This document shows, piece by piece, positions 56,504-64,000 of a DNA stretch of 64,000 bases. The notes under the pieces were generated by a model. That model was not told the origin of the DNA, searched no databases, and worked only from the letters and a program-made list of their open reading frames with translations. The DNA lies in contig CANMFU010000001.1 of assembly GCA_947497295.1 (NCBI GenBank), positions 744,001 through 808,000 on the forward strand, read 5' to 3'. A program made the position numbers and the translations under genes. The DNA comes from an uncultured Roseovarius sp. (GTDB lineage: Bacteria > Pseudomonadota > Alphaproteobacteria > Rhodobacterales > Rhodobacteraceae). Within the stretch, counting starts at the first letter, position 1. Each line of letters opens with the position of its first letter.

Positions 56504-57025
56504 CTAGAGCAGGGTGGCCACCGGCGCGCCGGGGGCCAGATCCATGTCGCGGCGCAGTTGCGCGCGGGCGCGGGCCAGCCGCGACATCACCGTATTCACG
56601 CCGCAGCCGATATGGCGGGCCAGCGCGACCGGGCTGGTTTCGCCCGACATCACCAGCGTGATCAGCCGGGCCTGATCGGCGGGCAGGCGGTGAATGGCGC
56701 CGCGCAGATCGGCAAGCGCCAGCGTGCCGAAGACCTCGGGATCGACGCTGGGCCCTTCGGCGTCCTCCAGCGGCAGATGTGGCATGCGGCGCAGTCCCTG
56801 ACGGTACAGGTTGCGCATCGCGGCGCGTGCGTAGGCGCGCAGATCCTCCACTGCGGCCATTTCGATGCGGTGACGCCAAAGACGCAGGAGCGTTTCCTGA
56901 GCCAGATCCTGCGCTTCGGTTTCGCTATCCGCGAGGCGCCGGGCGAGCCGCATGAGATCGGGATGAAGACCCGCCAAGGTCTGGGGAAGAGATTGCGCGT
57001 TAGCCACAATGCAGGGCAGGGGCAT
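56504..57025 (-). CDS. ECF-type RNA polymerase sigma factor
   Basis: A 173-residue sigma factor. Region 2 reads LMRLARRLADSETEAQDLAQETLLRLWRH at residues about 24-52 and region 4 reads AIHRLPADQARLITLVMSGETSPVALARHIGCGVNTVMSRLARARAQLRRD at about 110-160. The family motif DLAQET is intact. No anti-sigma factor is adjacent, which is unusual for ECF sigmas of this size. It is divergent from the EF-hand gene and convergent (3 bp apart) with the permease gene. Confidence 0.9.
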   Translation of the reverse strand: MPLPCIVANAQSLPQTLAGLHPDLMRLARRLADSETEAQDLAQETLLRLWRHRIEMAAVEDLRAYARAAMRNLYRQGLRRMPHLPLEDAEGPSVDPEVFGTLALADLRGAIHRLPADQARLITLVMSGETSPVALARHIGCGVNTVMSRLARARAQLRRDMDLAPGAPVATLL

Positions 57026-57288
57026 GATATCGGCCTTTCAGACGTTCATCGGTCATCTGAATGTTGGGTGCCTGTAATGCGATCGCAATTCAGAGTCTTT
57101 TCGCCGATGACGCGACACGCCCCTTTTTGCGCGAACTGGCGCCGCCCGGCTGTATCGATATCGGCGGCCTGTTGCCGGAAACTCAAACAAGTGTCTGACA
57201 AGGGACGTAAATCACGGCTGGCGCGTCTTGTAACATGAAGCGGGCAATGCAGCCCCTTCCTAAAGTAAAAGACTATAGGAGAGACACT

Positions 57289-57537
57289 ATGACCAAGTTT
57301 ATCGCATCCATCCTGGCCGCAAGCGCATTGGCAACCACAGCATTCGCCGCAGGCAGCCTGGCCGATATGGACGCCAATGGCGACGGTCTGCTGACAGTTG
57401 AAGAAGTGCAGGCTGTCTACCCCGAGATGTCGGCCGAGCAGTTCAGCTCAATCGACGTTAACGCTGATGGCGTCATCGACGATGCAGAGCTGACCGCGGC
57501 ACAAGACGCCGGCATGATCCCCGCCAGCGACGGCTAA
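57289..57537 (+). CDS. Exported EF-hand calcium-binding protein
   Basis: An 82-residue protein starting at ATG 57289 after AGGAGAG. A signal peptide (MTKFIASILAASALATTAFA) precedes two EF-hand loops, DMDANGDGLLTVEE and DVNADGVIDDAE, each with the Dx(D/N)xDG pattern and a Glu at position 12. It is predicted to be periplasmic or secreted and to bind two calcium ions. Divergent from the ECF sigma gene with 263 bp between, so it may belong to that regulon; this is inferred. Confidence 0.87.
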   Translation: MTKFIASILAASALATTAFAAGSLADMDANGDGLLTVEEVQAVYPEMSAEQFSSIDVNADGVIDDAELTAAQDAGMIPASDG

Positions 57538-57548
57538 ACGAGCTTAGT

Positions 57549-57575
57549 CCGGCGGCGAGTGTCCCGCGCCGCCGG
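57549..57575 (+). terminator. GC-rich hairpin after the EF-hand gene
   Basis: CCGGCGGCG and CGCCGCCGG arms enclose a 9-base loop 12 bp after the EF-hand stop. The downstream sequence has only interrupted T tracts (CTTTGGTTTTCC), so termination strength is uncertain. Confidence 0.5.
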
Positions 57576-57766
57576 GCGCTTTGGTTTTCCTGCGCGCTTG
57601 TTTCTTCTCCATAAGATGATTGATGCGCGCGGAAAAATTGTCGCGAGGACGCCCCTTACGGTGTGGCCTCGCGGCGCCATTTTTGCCACGGGGGGCAGAC
57701 AACATCGGACGCGGTCATGCCTCTGGCACAGCGCAGGCCGGGGTCGCCACCATGCGCGGCCTCAGG

Positions 57767-58822
57767 CTATTTGGGCGCAGCGCGGCGCACCATGCCAAAC
57801 AAATCGCGCGGATCATCGGGATCGGCCAGCATATCCAGATCCAGAAAGAATTCTGTGTCCTCAATGTGTTTACGCACATAGCGCAGGGCGCTGAAATCCT
57901 CGGTTGCAAAGCCGACGGAATCGAACAGCGTGATCTGCGCATCGCTGGTGCGGCCCTTGGCGGCGCCGGTCATCACCTGCCACAGCTCGGTCACGGGATG
58001 ATCCTCGGGCATTTGCTGAATCTCGCCCTCGATGCGGGTCTGGGGCGGAAATTCGACAAAAATGTCGGCGCGGTCCAGAATGGCGGGGGCCAGCTCGGTC
58101 TTGCCGGGGCAATCGCCGCCTATGGCGTTGATATGCACGCCCGCACCGATCATGTTATCGGTCAGGATGGTCGCGTATTGCTTGTCCGCGGTGCAGGTCG
58201 TGATGATCTGCGCGCCTTCCATGCTGGCCTCGGCCGTGTCACATTCCACCACGTTCAGGCCCAGACCTGCGAGGTTCTTGGCCGCCTTTTTGGTCGCCGC
58301 CTTGTCGACGTCGTAAAGGCGTACATTCTTGATGCCCACGATGGCCTTCATCGCAAGGCTCTGGAATTCAGACTGCGCGCCATTACCGATCATCGCCATC
58401 GTATCGGCGCCCTTGGGTGCAAGGTATTTGGCTACCAGGGCGGACGTGGCGGCGGTGCGCAGCGCGGTCAGGATGGTCATCTCGCTCAACAATACGGGAT
58501 AGCCGCTGCCGACATCGGCCAGCAGGCCAAAAGCGGTCACGGTTTGCAGCCCCTGCTTGGTGTTGCTGGGATGGCCGTTGACGTATTTGAAGCCATACAC
58601 CTCACCATCCGAGGTTGGCATCAGCTCGATCACGCCTTCGGCTGAATGGCTGGCGACGCGGGGCGTTTTGTCGAACAGCTCCCAGCGTTTGAAATCCTGT
58701 TCGATGTAATCGGCAAGGCCGATCAGCATCTGTTCGATCCCGATATGGTGGACCAGCTTCATCATGTTGTCGACGCTGACAAACGGCACATAGGCCTTGT
58801 CGGAGGGGGAAAGCTTGCTCAT
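57767..58822 (-). CDS. Ornithine cyclodeaminase
   Basis: A 351-residue OCD/mu-crystallin family enzyme that deaminates and cyclises ornithine to proline with NAD. The substrate region (EGVIELMPTSDGEVYGFKYVNGHPSN) and the Rossmann motif (AMIGNGAQSEFQSLAM) are intact. The ending DLDMLADPDDPRDLFGMVRRA is usual for the alphaproteobacterial enzyme. Last gene of the arginine operon; start overlaps the CtlX-like stop by 4 bases. Confidence 0.93.
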   Translation of the reverse strand: MSKLSPSDKAYVPFVSVDNMMKLVHHIGIEQMLIGLADYIEQDFKRWELFDKTPRVASHSAEGVIELMPTSDGEVYGFKYVNGHPSNTKQGLQTVTAFGLLADVGSGYPVLLSEMTILTALRTAATSALVAKYLAPKGADTMAMIGNGAQSEFQSLAMKAIVGIKNVRLYDVDKAATKKAAKNLAGLGLNVVECDTAEASMEGAQIITTCTADKQYATILTDNMIGAGVHINAIGGDCPGKTELAPAILDRADIFVEFPPQTRIEGEIQQMPEDHPVTELWQVMTGAAKGRTSDAQITLFDSVGFATEDFSALRYVRKHIEDTEFFLDLDMLADPDDPRDLFGMVRRAAPK

Positions 58823-59760
58823 TTCAGGGCCTTTTCTGAGGTAACGTTACGTTTAGCCAAATGCAGTCCGGCGATCATGCAGCGGACGGACCCGCCTGCG
58901 GATTCGATGGTGGGTATGTCCAGTGGCACGATGCGGGTTGAGCGTTCGATCATAGCGATCTGGCCTTTGTCCAATGCGGCCAGCGCGCGCGTCGACATCG
59001 CTGTCATCAGTCCGGTGGGCGTGCTCAGCTCAATCGCGTTGCCTGCGAATTGGGCGATCTGCGCGTGCGTCAGGTCAATCACATCGCGGCCCGGCTCGGC
59101 CAGACGATCTGCAATCTCGGCGCGGCGGGCAGTGTTTTTGATCATATCAAGGCTGACCATCGCGAAATGCGTGCCGATCGTCATGATCACGTTGGTATGA
59201 TAGACGGGCGCGCCGTCCTCATCAACGGCGTCGAACACCATCGGCTCATAGCCGAAATTGGTGCAAAACCGCTCCAGCAGGATCGGATCTGCGCGGTGCG
59301 AGCGGGCGACATAGGCGATGCGCCCGATATGGTCGATCACCATCGCGCCGGTCCCTTCCAGCGCCATGCCGTCCTGCTCCAGCCCCGAATAATCGGTGAC
59401 GACCTGCACGCGGTATCGGGCTTTGAGCATTTCGATCACGTCATCGCGCCGTTCACGGCGGCGGGAGGGGACGAACATCGGATAGATGGCAACATGGCCG
59501 CCGGGATGCGTGGAAAACCAGTTATTGGGAAACACCGCATCGGGGGTGTCGTCGCGCGCGTCCTGAAAGACATGCACGCCGACGCCTTCATCGCCCAAAC
59601 GCTGCACGGCGCCGTCGAATTCGCGCCACGCATTCGCGGCGACCTCGTCATCGGTCAGGGACAGCAGGGACTGAAACCGGTTATCTGCGGCGGTTTCGGG
59701 GTTCGGGTGGAACCGGTTGGGCCGGATCATCACCACATTTGCGGGGGCCTGAACCGTCAT
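58819..59760 (-). CDS. Amidinotransferase-fold hydrolase, CtlX-like
   Basis: A 313-residue member of the arginine-deiminase/DDAH superfamily. Motifs include VVMIRPNRFHPNPETAADN, VFPNNWFSTHPGG, YHTNVIMTIGTHFAMV (catalytic His region) and IESAGGSVRCMIAGLHL with the nucleophilic Cys. The family is named CtlX after a citrulline-related gene; the substrate (arginine, citrulline or a methylarginine) is not settled. Sitting between arginase and ornithine cyclodeaminase with 4-base overlaps on both sides, it clearly acts in arginine catabolism. Confidence 0.88.
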   Translation of the reverse strand: MTVQAPANVVMIRPNRFHPNPETAADNRFQSLLSLTDDEVAANAWREFDGAVQRLGDEGVGVHVFQDARDDTPDAVFPNNWFSTHPGGHVAIYPMFVPSRRRERRDDVIEMLKARYRVQVVTDYSGLEQDGMALEGTGAMVIDHIGRIAYVARSHRADPILLERFCTNFGYEPMVFDAVDEDGAPVYHTNVIMTIGTHFAMVSLDMIKNTARRAEIADRLAEPGRDVIDLTHAQIAQFAGNAIELSTPTGLMTAMSTRALAALDKGQIAMIERSTRIVPLDIPTIESAGGSVRCMIAGLHLAKRNVTSEKALK

Positions 59761-60686
59761 GAGAAGGCCCGTGTGGGTCGGTCAAATACCCGGCGCCCAA
59801 GGGCCGAGGCGGCCAGATCAACCATCACCTGCGCGGTGCGGCCGCGATCATCCAGAAACGGGTTCAACTCAACCAGATCGAGCGATGTCATCAATCCTGC
59901 GTCGCAGATCATCTCCATCGCCAGATGCGCCTCGCGCATGGTGGCGCCGCCGGGAACGGTGGTGCCGACGGCAGGCGCAAAACTGGGATCGAGGAAATCG
60001 ACATCCAGTGACACATGCAGCATGCCACCCGCCGCCTCCACATCCTTCAGGAACGCGGCAAGCGGTCGGGCGATGCCGTTCTCGTCAATGCTGCGCATGT
60101 CGTGGTAGCGCACATCGGTCGCCTGCATCGCCTCGCGTTCGTCCGGATCGACAGAGCGCAGGCCCAGCAGGCAGATATTCTCATGCGGCACAGGGTTGGC
60201 AACCTCGGGGAAGCCGTGAAATCCCTCGCGGCCAGTGACATAGCCCAGCGGCGCGCCGTGCAGGTTGCCGGACGCCGTGCTTTGCGGCGTATGGTAATCA
60301 GTATGCGCATCCAGCCACAGCACGAACAACGGCCGGCCCATTGCGGCGGCATGGTTCGCCGCGCCCAGAACGGAGCCAAGCGCAAGCCCATGGTCGCCGC
60401 CAAGGAAGATCGGCAGACCGCGCGGCAGCGCCTCGGCGGCGGCGCGGGCAAGCGCCGAGGTCCAGCCGATCATTTCTGCGGGGGAATAGAGGTGGTCGGG
60501 CAGGTCGGGATGCGCTTCGGCCGGGTCGGGGGCGACATTGCCGATATCGATCACGTCATGGCCCAGATCCGCCAGCGCCGGGCCAATGCCCGCCACGCGG
60601 TAGGCGTCGGGGCCCATCAGGCAGCCCTGGCGCCGCTTGCCACTGTCCATGGGCGCGCCGATCAGAATGCAGGTCTTGCCGGTCAT
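59757..60686 (-). CDS. Arginase
   Basis: Manganese enzyme of 309 residues that hydrolyses arginine to ornithine and urea. The metal-binding motifs are GGDHGLALGSV, WLDAHTDYHTP (DAHTD) and SLDVDFLDPSFAP (DVDxxDP). Length and the N-terminal ILIGAPMDSGKRRQGCLMGP fit true arginase rather than agmatinase. First gene of a three-gene operon whose product ornithine is used by the cyclodeaminase. Regulated most likely by the divergent Lrp-type protein. Confidence 0.94.
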   Translation of the reverse strand: MTGKTCILIGAPMDSGKRRQGCLMGPDAYRVAGIGPALADLGHDVIDIGNVAPDPAEAHPDLPDHLYSPAEMIGWTSALARAAAEALPRGLPIFLGGDHGLALGSVLGAANHAAAMGRPLFVLWLDAHTDYHTPQSTASGNLHGAPLGYVTGREGFHGFPEVANPVPHENICLLGLRSVDPDEREAMQATDVRYHDMRSIDENGIARPLAAFLKDVEAAGGMLHVSLDVDFLDPSFAPAVGTTVPGGATMREAHLAMEMICDAGLMTSLDLVELNPFLDDRGRTAQVMVDLAASALGRRVFDRPTRAFS

Positions 60687-60717
60687 GTCGCTCTCCTATT
60701 GCGTTTGGGGCAATGTG

Positions 60718-60758
60718 TTGCGCAAACGGGGCGGATGGAAGTGGACAATTTGCACAAA
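60718..60758. promoter_or_regulatory. Two TTG-CAA motifs between arginase and lrp-type genes
   Basis: TTGCGCAA (60718-60725, a perfect palindrome) and TTTGCACAAA (60749-60758, near-palindrome) lie with centres 32 bp apart, about three helical turns, in the 113-bp divergent region. This layout suits cooperative binding by an octameric Lrp-type regulator. They are short motifs and could be coincidental. Confidence 0.4.
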
Positions 60759-60799
60759 TGGGAACAAGATTGCTCGAAACGGAAGCGTAGTGTGGCAAT

Positions 60800-61228
60800 A
60801 TGGACGAAACCGATCAGGCGTTGATTTCCGCCCTCAGGCATGATGCGCGCGCGTCGCTGTCCGATCTGGCCGGAGCGCTGAGTGTGTCGCGCACGACTGT
60901 GCGCTCGCGCATCGAGCGGTTGCAGCGCAGCGGCGAGATTGTCGGATTTTCGGTGGTGCTGAAGGGCGACGCGGCGCGCGATCCGGTGCGCGGGCTGATG
61001 ATGCTGGGGATCGAGGGGCGCGGCACGGACCGCATCCTGCGCCAGCTGAACGGTCTCAGCGCCGTGCGCGCCAGCCATACAACCAACGGGCGCTGGGATA
61101 TCATCGTCGAAATCGGCGCGCCGACATTGGAAGAGTTGGACCGCGTCCTGAGCCAGATCCGCCGCATGGACGGCATCGTTAGCAGCGAAACCAGCCTGCT
61201 GCTGAGCACGCGCAAATCTGCGGGCTAG
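60800..61228 (+). CDS. Lrp/AsnC family transcriptional regulator
   Basis: A 142-residue regulator. The N-terminal winged HTH is MDETDQALISALRHDARASL then SDLAGALSVSRTTVRSRIER. The C-terminal RAM/AsnC ligand domain covers residues about 70-138 (LMMLGIEGRGTDRILRQL; WDIIVEIGAPTLEELDRVLSQIR). Divergent from the arginase operon, so it is the likely arginine- or ornithine-responsive regulator. Its stop is 4 bp from the stop of dsbB on the other strand. Confidence 0.93.
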   Translation: MDETDQALISALRHDARASLSDLAGALSVSRTTVRSRIERLQRSGEIVGFSVVLKGDAARDPVRGLMMLGIEGRGTDRILRQLNGLSAVRASHTTNGRWDIIVEIGAPTLEELDRVLSQIRRMDGIVSSETSLLLSTRKSAG

Positions 61229-61232
61229 GGTG

Positions 61233-61685
61233 TCACCGCCGTGCGGCCATGACCCACATTGCGGCAAGCACCAACGACGCCAGCATGTTCCAACTGGCCA
61301 TGGACACGCCGAGCATCTGCCAGGCGACCGCATCGCACGTCACCATATCGAGCGGGCCGTCAAGGCGCAGCAGATCGCCGCCACCGCCGCCGGAGCAAGA
61401 CGAGGGGCCGGGCCACCAACCACGCTCGACCCCGGTATGATAGCCACCGATTCCGGCTGTAATCAGAACGGCGAGCATTCCCAGCCATGGCATGATCCGG
61501 CCATGCGACCAGCGCCCCAGCGCCAGTGCAAAAAGACCAATCAGGGCGGCCGCAGCATGCGGCCAGCGTTGCCACAGACACATCTGGCACGGCGCGAGCC
61601 CGCCCAGATACTGGAATGCCAGCGCACCGAGTAGCAGGCCAAGCGATCCCAGGGCGGCAAGGGCGATCCATGCATTCCGCGTCAT
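61233..61685 (-). CDS. dsbB: Disulfide bond formation protein B
   Basis: Inner-membrane quinone-linked oxidase of 150 residues that re-oxidises DsbA. The ATG at 61685 is used; the frame upstream lies inside the preceding gene. Four membrane segments are seen. The first Cys pair is in APCQMCLWQRWPH and the second in PSSCSGGGGGDLL...MVTCD, both in periplasmic loops. It starts 2 bp after the stop of the YqaA-like gene, so the two are co-transcribed. Confidence 0.92.
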   Translation of the reverse strand: MTRNAWIALAALGSLGLLLGALAFQYLGGLAPCQMCLWQRWPHAAAALIGLFALALGRWSHGRIMPWLGMLAVLITAGIGGYHTGVERGWWPGPSSCSGGGGGDLLRLDGPLDMVTCDAVAWQMLGVSMASWNMLASLVLAAMWVMAARR

Positions 61686-61687
61686 GT

Positions 61688-62266
61688 TCAGAATACCTTT
61701 ACCAACAGAAAGCCGCCGACCAGGGCGGCAAAAAACAGCACGAACATCAGGCCCAAACGGCGCTCGACGAAATCGCGGATCGGTGCGCCGTATTTCCACA
61801 ACAGCGCCGCCACGATGAAAAAGCGCAGGCCGCGTGCCAGAATAGACGTCATGACGAACGTGCTCAATGCCATGCCGGTCCAGCCCGACATGATGGTGAT
61901 GACCTTGTAGGGGAACGGCGTGACGCCCGCAGCCAGTACCGCCCAGAACCCCATGTCGTTAAAGCGCGTGTTGAACTCTGCCATAGCGTCCACCTTGCCC
62001 AGCGATTCCAGGATCGGACGGCCGATTTGCTCAAATGCCAGCGCGCCGATGGCATAGCCAGCCAATCCGCCCAGAACCGAGGCCAGCATCGCCAGCCCTG
62101 CAATCGCCCAGGCGCGGTGCGGGCGCGCCAGAATCATCGGGATCATCAGCACGTCGGGCGGGATCGGAAAGACCGAGCTTTCGATGAAGGCGACAGCGGC
62201 CAGAACCCACATTGCATGCGGGTGTTCAGCCATGGCGATGGTGCGATCATATAAGCGTCGTATCAT
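61688..62266 (-). CDS. YqaA family membrane protein (DedA/SNARE-associated superfamily)
   Basis: A 192-residue membrane protein with the VTT/SNARE-associated core: AAVAFIESSVFPIPPDVLMIPM (the conserved FPIPPD), a glycine-rich segment (SVLGGLAGYAIGALAFEQIG) and WAVLAAGVTPFPYKVITIMSGWTGM. The PFPYK motif is typical of YqaA. DedA-superfamily members act in lipid scrambling or membrane homeostasis; the role of this branch is unknown. Upstream of dsbB. Confidence 0.9.
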   Translation of the reverse strand: MIRRLYDRTIAMAEHPHAMWVLAAVAFIESSVFPIPPDVLMIPMILARPHRAWAIAGLAMLASVLGGLAGYAIGALAFEQIGRPILESLGKVDAMAEFNTRFNDMGFWAVLAAGVTPFPYKVITIMSGWTGMALSTFVMTSILARGLRFFIVAALLWKYGAPIRDFVERRLGLMFVLFFAALVGGFLLVKVF

Positions 62267-62442
62267 CGGCGTCTCGCGCTCCGTGTTGGCGGGGATTTCA
62301 GCGGCTCAGACCATGTGCGGCGGGGCCGGTCAAGTCTTGGCAGGGACGTATCACAAAAAAGCGTGACAGCGAAAAAACCGGGACACAGCGCGCGGCAGGG
62401 CTGGACGGGCGCCGGACCATTCGCTAGACATCCGCGCAGTGC

Positions 62443-62526
62443 GCCCAAGTGGCGGAATGGTAGACGCAGGGGATTCAAAATCCCCCGCCGCGAGGCGTGC
62501 CGGTTCGAGTCCGGCCTTGGGTACCA
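62443..62526 (+). tRNA. tRNA-Leu (anticodon CAA)
   Basis: An 84-nt cloverleaf with encoded CCA. The acceptor stem is GCCCAAG with CTTGGGT (one G-U), the anticodon stem-loop is GGGGA-TTCAAAA-TCCCC giving CAA, with a long variable arm and a T-arm of GCCGG-TTCGAGT-CCGGC. It reads the TTG leucine codon. Confidence 0.95.
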
Positions 62527-63258
62527 AGCGCACGATTTCCCCACCATAGTTTGCCCGCGATTGTGCAGCATTTGCGAGCCTTGGCGATCCGGGGGCCATC
62601 TTTGGCCTGATTCGTGAGGTACGGTTTCCGCTATGCGGCCAAATTCCGTTTCTTCCGATGTTTGCGCGGGTTTCGGCAATAACGCCTTTGCCAAGTTTCG
62701 CCACAATTAGCGTTCCAAATTTGATGCAGATGCACGTTTGACTTATGTCAAGAGTTACAACCTTAAGTCGATCTTTCAGACCCGTTGTCTTGGTTAATGC
62801 AAAGATATTTGATCAATCAGATTGACTTGTATCGTGGCTCTGCGCTGCTGCTCGGTTCAGCGGCGCTTTCTGAGTACCGGAAGGGTCGCCCATCCAGAAT
62901 TAACCATATTTTGAATACGGTCCGGTAAAGTTTCACTTCAATTGGCCGCTTTGGCCGATTAGAGGCAATTGTCCAACTGGGGGCAAATGCCTGTGGTCAC
63001 GGGAGCGCCCTTACGAAACGTGCATCTGACGGTGCAGGGGACGTGCGTTCACTGTCTTGTGCAAACAATGCGTCGATAAGGCGCAAATACAGCGCCTTCC
63101 TGTATCTTGGGCCTGCGCGTTGCGTTCATCACTTCTCCCTCCGGTCACGCATGGGGCGTGTTCTGGTCGCCGGCCGGGAAGGCGCGAACGTGACGGCAAA
63201 GTGCTAAGTCTGTTTGACGCACTGTATGGAGAAAATGGCTGTTTTTCCGGAGAGTGTG
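62527..63258. other. Gap after tRNA-Leu, no gene seen
   Basis: About 730 bp. The region 62700-62950 is AT-richer than average and could hold the promoter of the RTX-type gene. Reverse-strand frames over 62350-62700 are antisense to the tRNA and are not real. I see no integrase, direct repeat of the tRNA end, or terminator with a T-run. Confidence 0.5.
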
Positions 63259-64000
63259 ATGGGTATCGACAGAACAGACCCAGGCGCTGGAGTTGTTGAT
63301 GGCACAGATGGCAATGACACTATCGAGGCCACATATGCAGCCGATCCCCAAAATGACATGATTGACGGCGGTGACGCCAGCTTTGCGGGTCAGACAAATG
63401 CAGGCGATGGCGATGATCTGATCGACGCGGGCGCAGGAAATGACGAGGTGTTTGGCGGTGCAGGCAAAGATGGCCCGAGTGGCGGTGCGGGCGACGACCT
63501 GCTCTTGGGGCGACTGCGATATAAATGACGATATTGCGGCACGCGAAGTATTTCAGTGGGACAGGGCCACCGATCCGGATGGCACCGATCGCACGCCCGG
63601 TATCGACGATGGGGACAAGCTGTGTGATTTCGGCCTGAACACCGGCATTGTCGATGTGACATTCAAGACGACTGCCGCGGGCGGGCGCACGGAATTCGGA
63701 ACGAATTCTCACCTCGTCAATGGTGTGCTGACGGATGGCGCACCGGCCAATTCCAAAAACGCGCTCGGACAATGTGTTGGGCGGCGCGGGTGACTGATCG
63801 GAGGTGCGGGCGCGGACCAGATTTCAGGTGGCAACGGCGCCGACCCGATCATCGGCGGCACCACAGGCAATGCAGTTGATGATGGCGCCGGCGGCGACGA
63901 TAACGATATGCTTGTTCTGCCCGGCAGTGGGCCTCTACGGCTGGTGGATCAAACTGACGATGCCGATGGCAATTCGACCCGCGGAACTGACGACGCCGAC
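63259..64000 (+). pseudogene. RTX/hemolysin-type calcium-binding repeat protein, frameshifted and cut by the window end
   Basis: The first frame from ATG 63259 gives MGIDRTDPGAGVVDGTDGND and then nonapeptide repeats (GDGDDLIDAGAGNDEVFGGAGKDG, GAGDDLLLG) before a stop at 63526. The protein continues in a second frame (DINDDIAAREVFQWD...NTGIVDVTFKT), which matches the non-repeat module common in roseobacter type-I-secreted proteins. Near 63760 it shifts again (SDNVLGGAGD) and near 63795 once more (LIGGAGADQISGGNGADPI). Three single-base shifts in 300 bp indicate decay, or clustered sequencing errors. The end of the gene is outside the window. Confidence 0.75.

Noticed and set aside
62263-62706. 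Reverse-strand frames containing PDSNRHASRRGILNPLRLP
   Set aside because: This is the well-known artefact of translating the antisense of tRNA-Leu; it is not a protein.

Overview
This is a chromosomal window from an alphaproteobacterium, very probably a Rhodobacterales (Roseobacter-group) species. The support is a circularly permuted two-piece tmRNA with the tag ANDNRAPVAMAA, a C4-pathway 5-aminolevulinate synthase (HemA) behind a perfect FnrL-type box, an SspB/FumC/DUF4169/ribbon-helix-helix gene string, a CckA hybrid kinase, and high GC with strong third-position GC in genes. Nothing resembles a plasmid or an intact prophage. Almost all genes are housekeeping, transport or envelope functions, with two short zones of decay.

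Layout. 0.1-4.5 kb: an L,D-transpeptidase, LpxD, a dedicated acyl carrier protein and a ketoacyl-ACP synthase, all rightward; this is an envelope/lipid A group. 4.5-9.4 kb: a leftward branched-chain-amino-acid-type ABC transporter (livG-livF-binding protein-livH-livM). 9.7-11.5 kb: an SLC13-type anion transporter. 11.7-13.4 kb: a scarred locus with a frameshifted DUF2339 remnant, an IS-end-like sequence, and a trypsin-fold protein that has lost its catalytic histidine. 13.6-18.4 kb: an HlyD/RbbA/YhhJ-type efflux operon. 18.7-21.6 kb: sspB, fumC, DUF4169, RHH and GNAT genes. 21.7-25.6 kb: a second decayed zone with a broken chromate transporter, the tmRNA gene, tRNA-Ser(CGA), and remnants of an integrase and an IS3 element. 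25.6-40 kb: dipeptidase, hemA, a RodZ-like protein, ispG, a DsbA-like protein, an M48 protease, a cell-wall amidase, PBP1A, prfB, DUF3140 and DUF2189 proteins. 40-44.4 kb: an XRE regulator, a small conserved-looking gene, and ilvB-ilvN preceded by a readable attenuator (leader peptide MERLVVGIPKKRMGR plus terminator). 45-50 kb: guaB, an RsmB-type methyltransferase, cckA. 51-56.5 kb: a GlxA-type regulator divergent from a quaternary-amine ABC transporter. 56.5-60.8 kb: an ECF sigma factor, an EF-hand protein and an arginine catabolic operon (arginase, CtlX-like hydrolase, ornithine cyclodeaminase) divergent from an Lrp-type regulator. 61.2-64 kb: dsbB, a YqaA-family gene, tRNA-Leu(CAA) and a multiply frameshifted RTX-type gene that runs off the window.

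How the parts fit. Wall and outer-membrane maintenance is well represented (L,D-transpeptidase, LpxD, PBP1A, amidase, M48 protease, RodZ, DsbA/DsbB). Nitrogen acquisition and turnover form a second theme (two ABC importers, the arginine-to-proline route, ilv attenuation, dipeptidase). I found no CRISPR array, restriction or other defence locus, secondary-metabolite cluster or complete mobile element. The most informative non-coding signals are the ilv leader, the permuted tmRNA, the FnrL box at hemA, and an orphan rho-independent terminator near 41.15 kb that suggests a small RNA.
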